From assembly GCA_024275215.1 (NCBI GenBank), contig JAJRZO010000182.1:1-7119 (forward strand): a DNA stretch of 7,119 bases, read 5' to 3'. Of this stretch, positions 6,828 to 7,119 are shown piece by piece. The notes under the pieces were generated by a model, which saw only the letters and a list, made by a program, of their open reading frames with translations, was not told the origin of the DNA and did not search any database. The position numbers were made by a program, and so were the translations under genes. This DNA comes from Candidatus Zixiibacteriota bacterium. GTDB taxonomy: Bacteria; Zixibacteria; MSB-5A5; JAABVY01; JAHJOQ01. Positions within the stretch are counted from its first letter, which is position 1. Each line of letters begins with the position of its first letter.

Positions 6828-7119
6828 ATGATGAAACGCTACTTTCTGCGACTCGCTCTTGCATCATTCCTGATGGTAGCGATGTTATTTGCGTTGACTT
6901 CGGATGCAACCGCGACCAATGGCTATTTTAGTCATGGCTATGGCGTTAACAGCAAAGCTATGGCTGGTGTCGCTGCGGCAATCCCCCGCGATGCTTTGGT
7001 GGCTGCCACGAATCCTGCCGGAATGTTTTTTATCGGTCAACGTTTCGATTTGAGTGTGTCGCTGTTCAGTCCGGACAGACAATACACAGTCACCGGCAAT
7101 CCATCAGGAATGGATGGGA
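6828..7119 (+). CDS. OmpP1/FadL/TodX-like outer-membrane beta-barrel protein (5' part, runs off right edge)
   Basis: Only 97 residues are in the window. Residues 1-29 form a signal peptide: MMKR, a hydrophobic core LALASFLMVAMLFAL, then the cleavage motif A27-T28-A29. The mature protein begins TNGYFSHGYG, continues with SKAMAGVAAAIPRDALVAATNPAGM and then enters alternating beta-strand-like sequence (RFDLSVSLFSP). The G-rich start and the NPAG motif (62-65) are typical of OmpP1/FadL-family channels, which move hydrophobic compounds through the outer membrane, with the N-terminal segment as the plug. The start is 31 bases after the cytochrome stop on the same strand with no terminator between, so the two are almost certainly co-transcribed. 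An upstream in-frame ATG at 6801 is possible but less likely. The family call is good; the transported substrate is unknown. Confidence 0.8.
   Translation, partial: MMKRYFLRLALASFLMVAMLFALTSDATATNGYFSHGYGVNSKAMAGVAAAIPRDALVAATNPAGMFFIGQRFDLSVSLFSPDRQYTVTGNPSGMDG

Noticed and set aside
1..7119. CRISPR array, insertion sequence, toxin-antitoxin, phage or defence genes
   Set aside because: No repeated spacer pattern, transposase, integrase or known defence motif was seen on either strand.

Overview
The window reads as a chromosomal piece of a Gram-negative bacterium: it carries a diderm-type outer-membrane protein gene and an exported, lipid-anchored multihaem cytochrome c. Mid-range base composition, a respiratory multihaem cytochrome and a small palindromic intergenic element would fit an FCB-type lineage (I thought of Zixibacteria), but nothing here proves the taxon and I hold that guess loosely.

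Layout. The left 60 percent is on the minus strand. Bases 1-2360 hold the first 786 codons of uvrA (nucleotide excision repair), cut off by the left edge. A 285-base gap (2361-2645) follows, with a uvrA promoter candidate next to the gene, a roughly 115-base element built from nested inverted repeats, and a short hairpin just past the pepF stop. Bases 2646-4469 hold a complete M3-family oligoendopeptidase F gene. A 452-base divergent spacer (4470-4921) separates it from the right-hand genes. On the plus strand, 4922-6796 encodes a 624-residue, eight-haem c-type cytochrome lipoprotein of the octaheme tetrathionate reductase (OTR) family. Thirty-one bases further on starts an OmpP1/FadL-like outer-membrane protein that runs off the right edge.

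How the genes fit together. uvrA and pepF are household genes (DNA repair and peptide turnover) that share a strand; uvrA seems to have its own promoter. The cytochrome and the FadL-like gene look like a two-gene (or longer) operon. It would place a lipid-anchored multihaem redox protein in the periplasm or outer membrane together with a beta-barrel channel. The cytochrome fits the OTR family by its haem spacing and C-terminal signature, but it carries a lipobox and a long segment between haems 7 and 8. Its substrate cannot be read from sequence. The cytochrome/channel pairing and the palindromic element are the two things most worth a second look; I see no defence system, CRISPR array, transposase or RNA gene.
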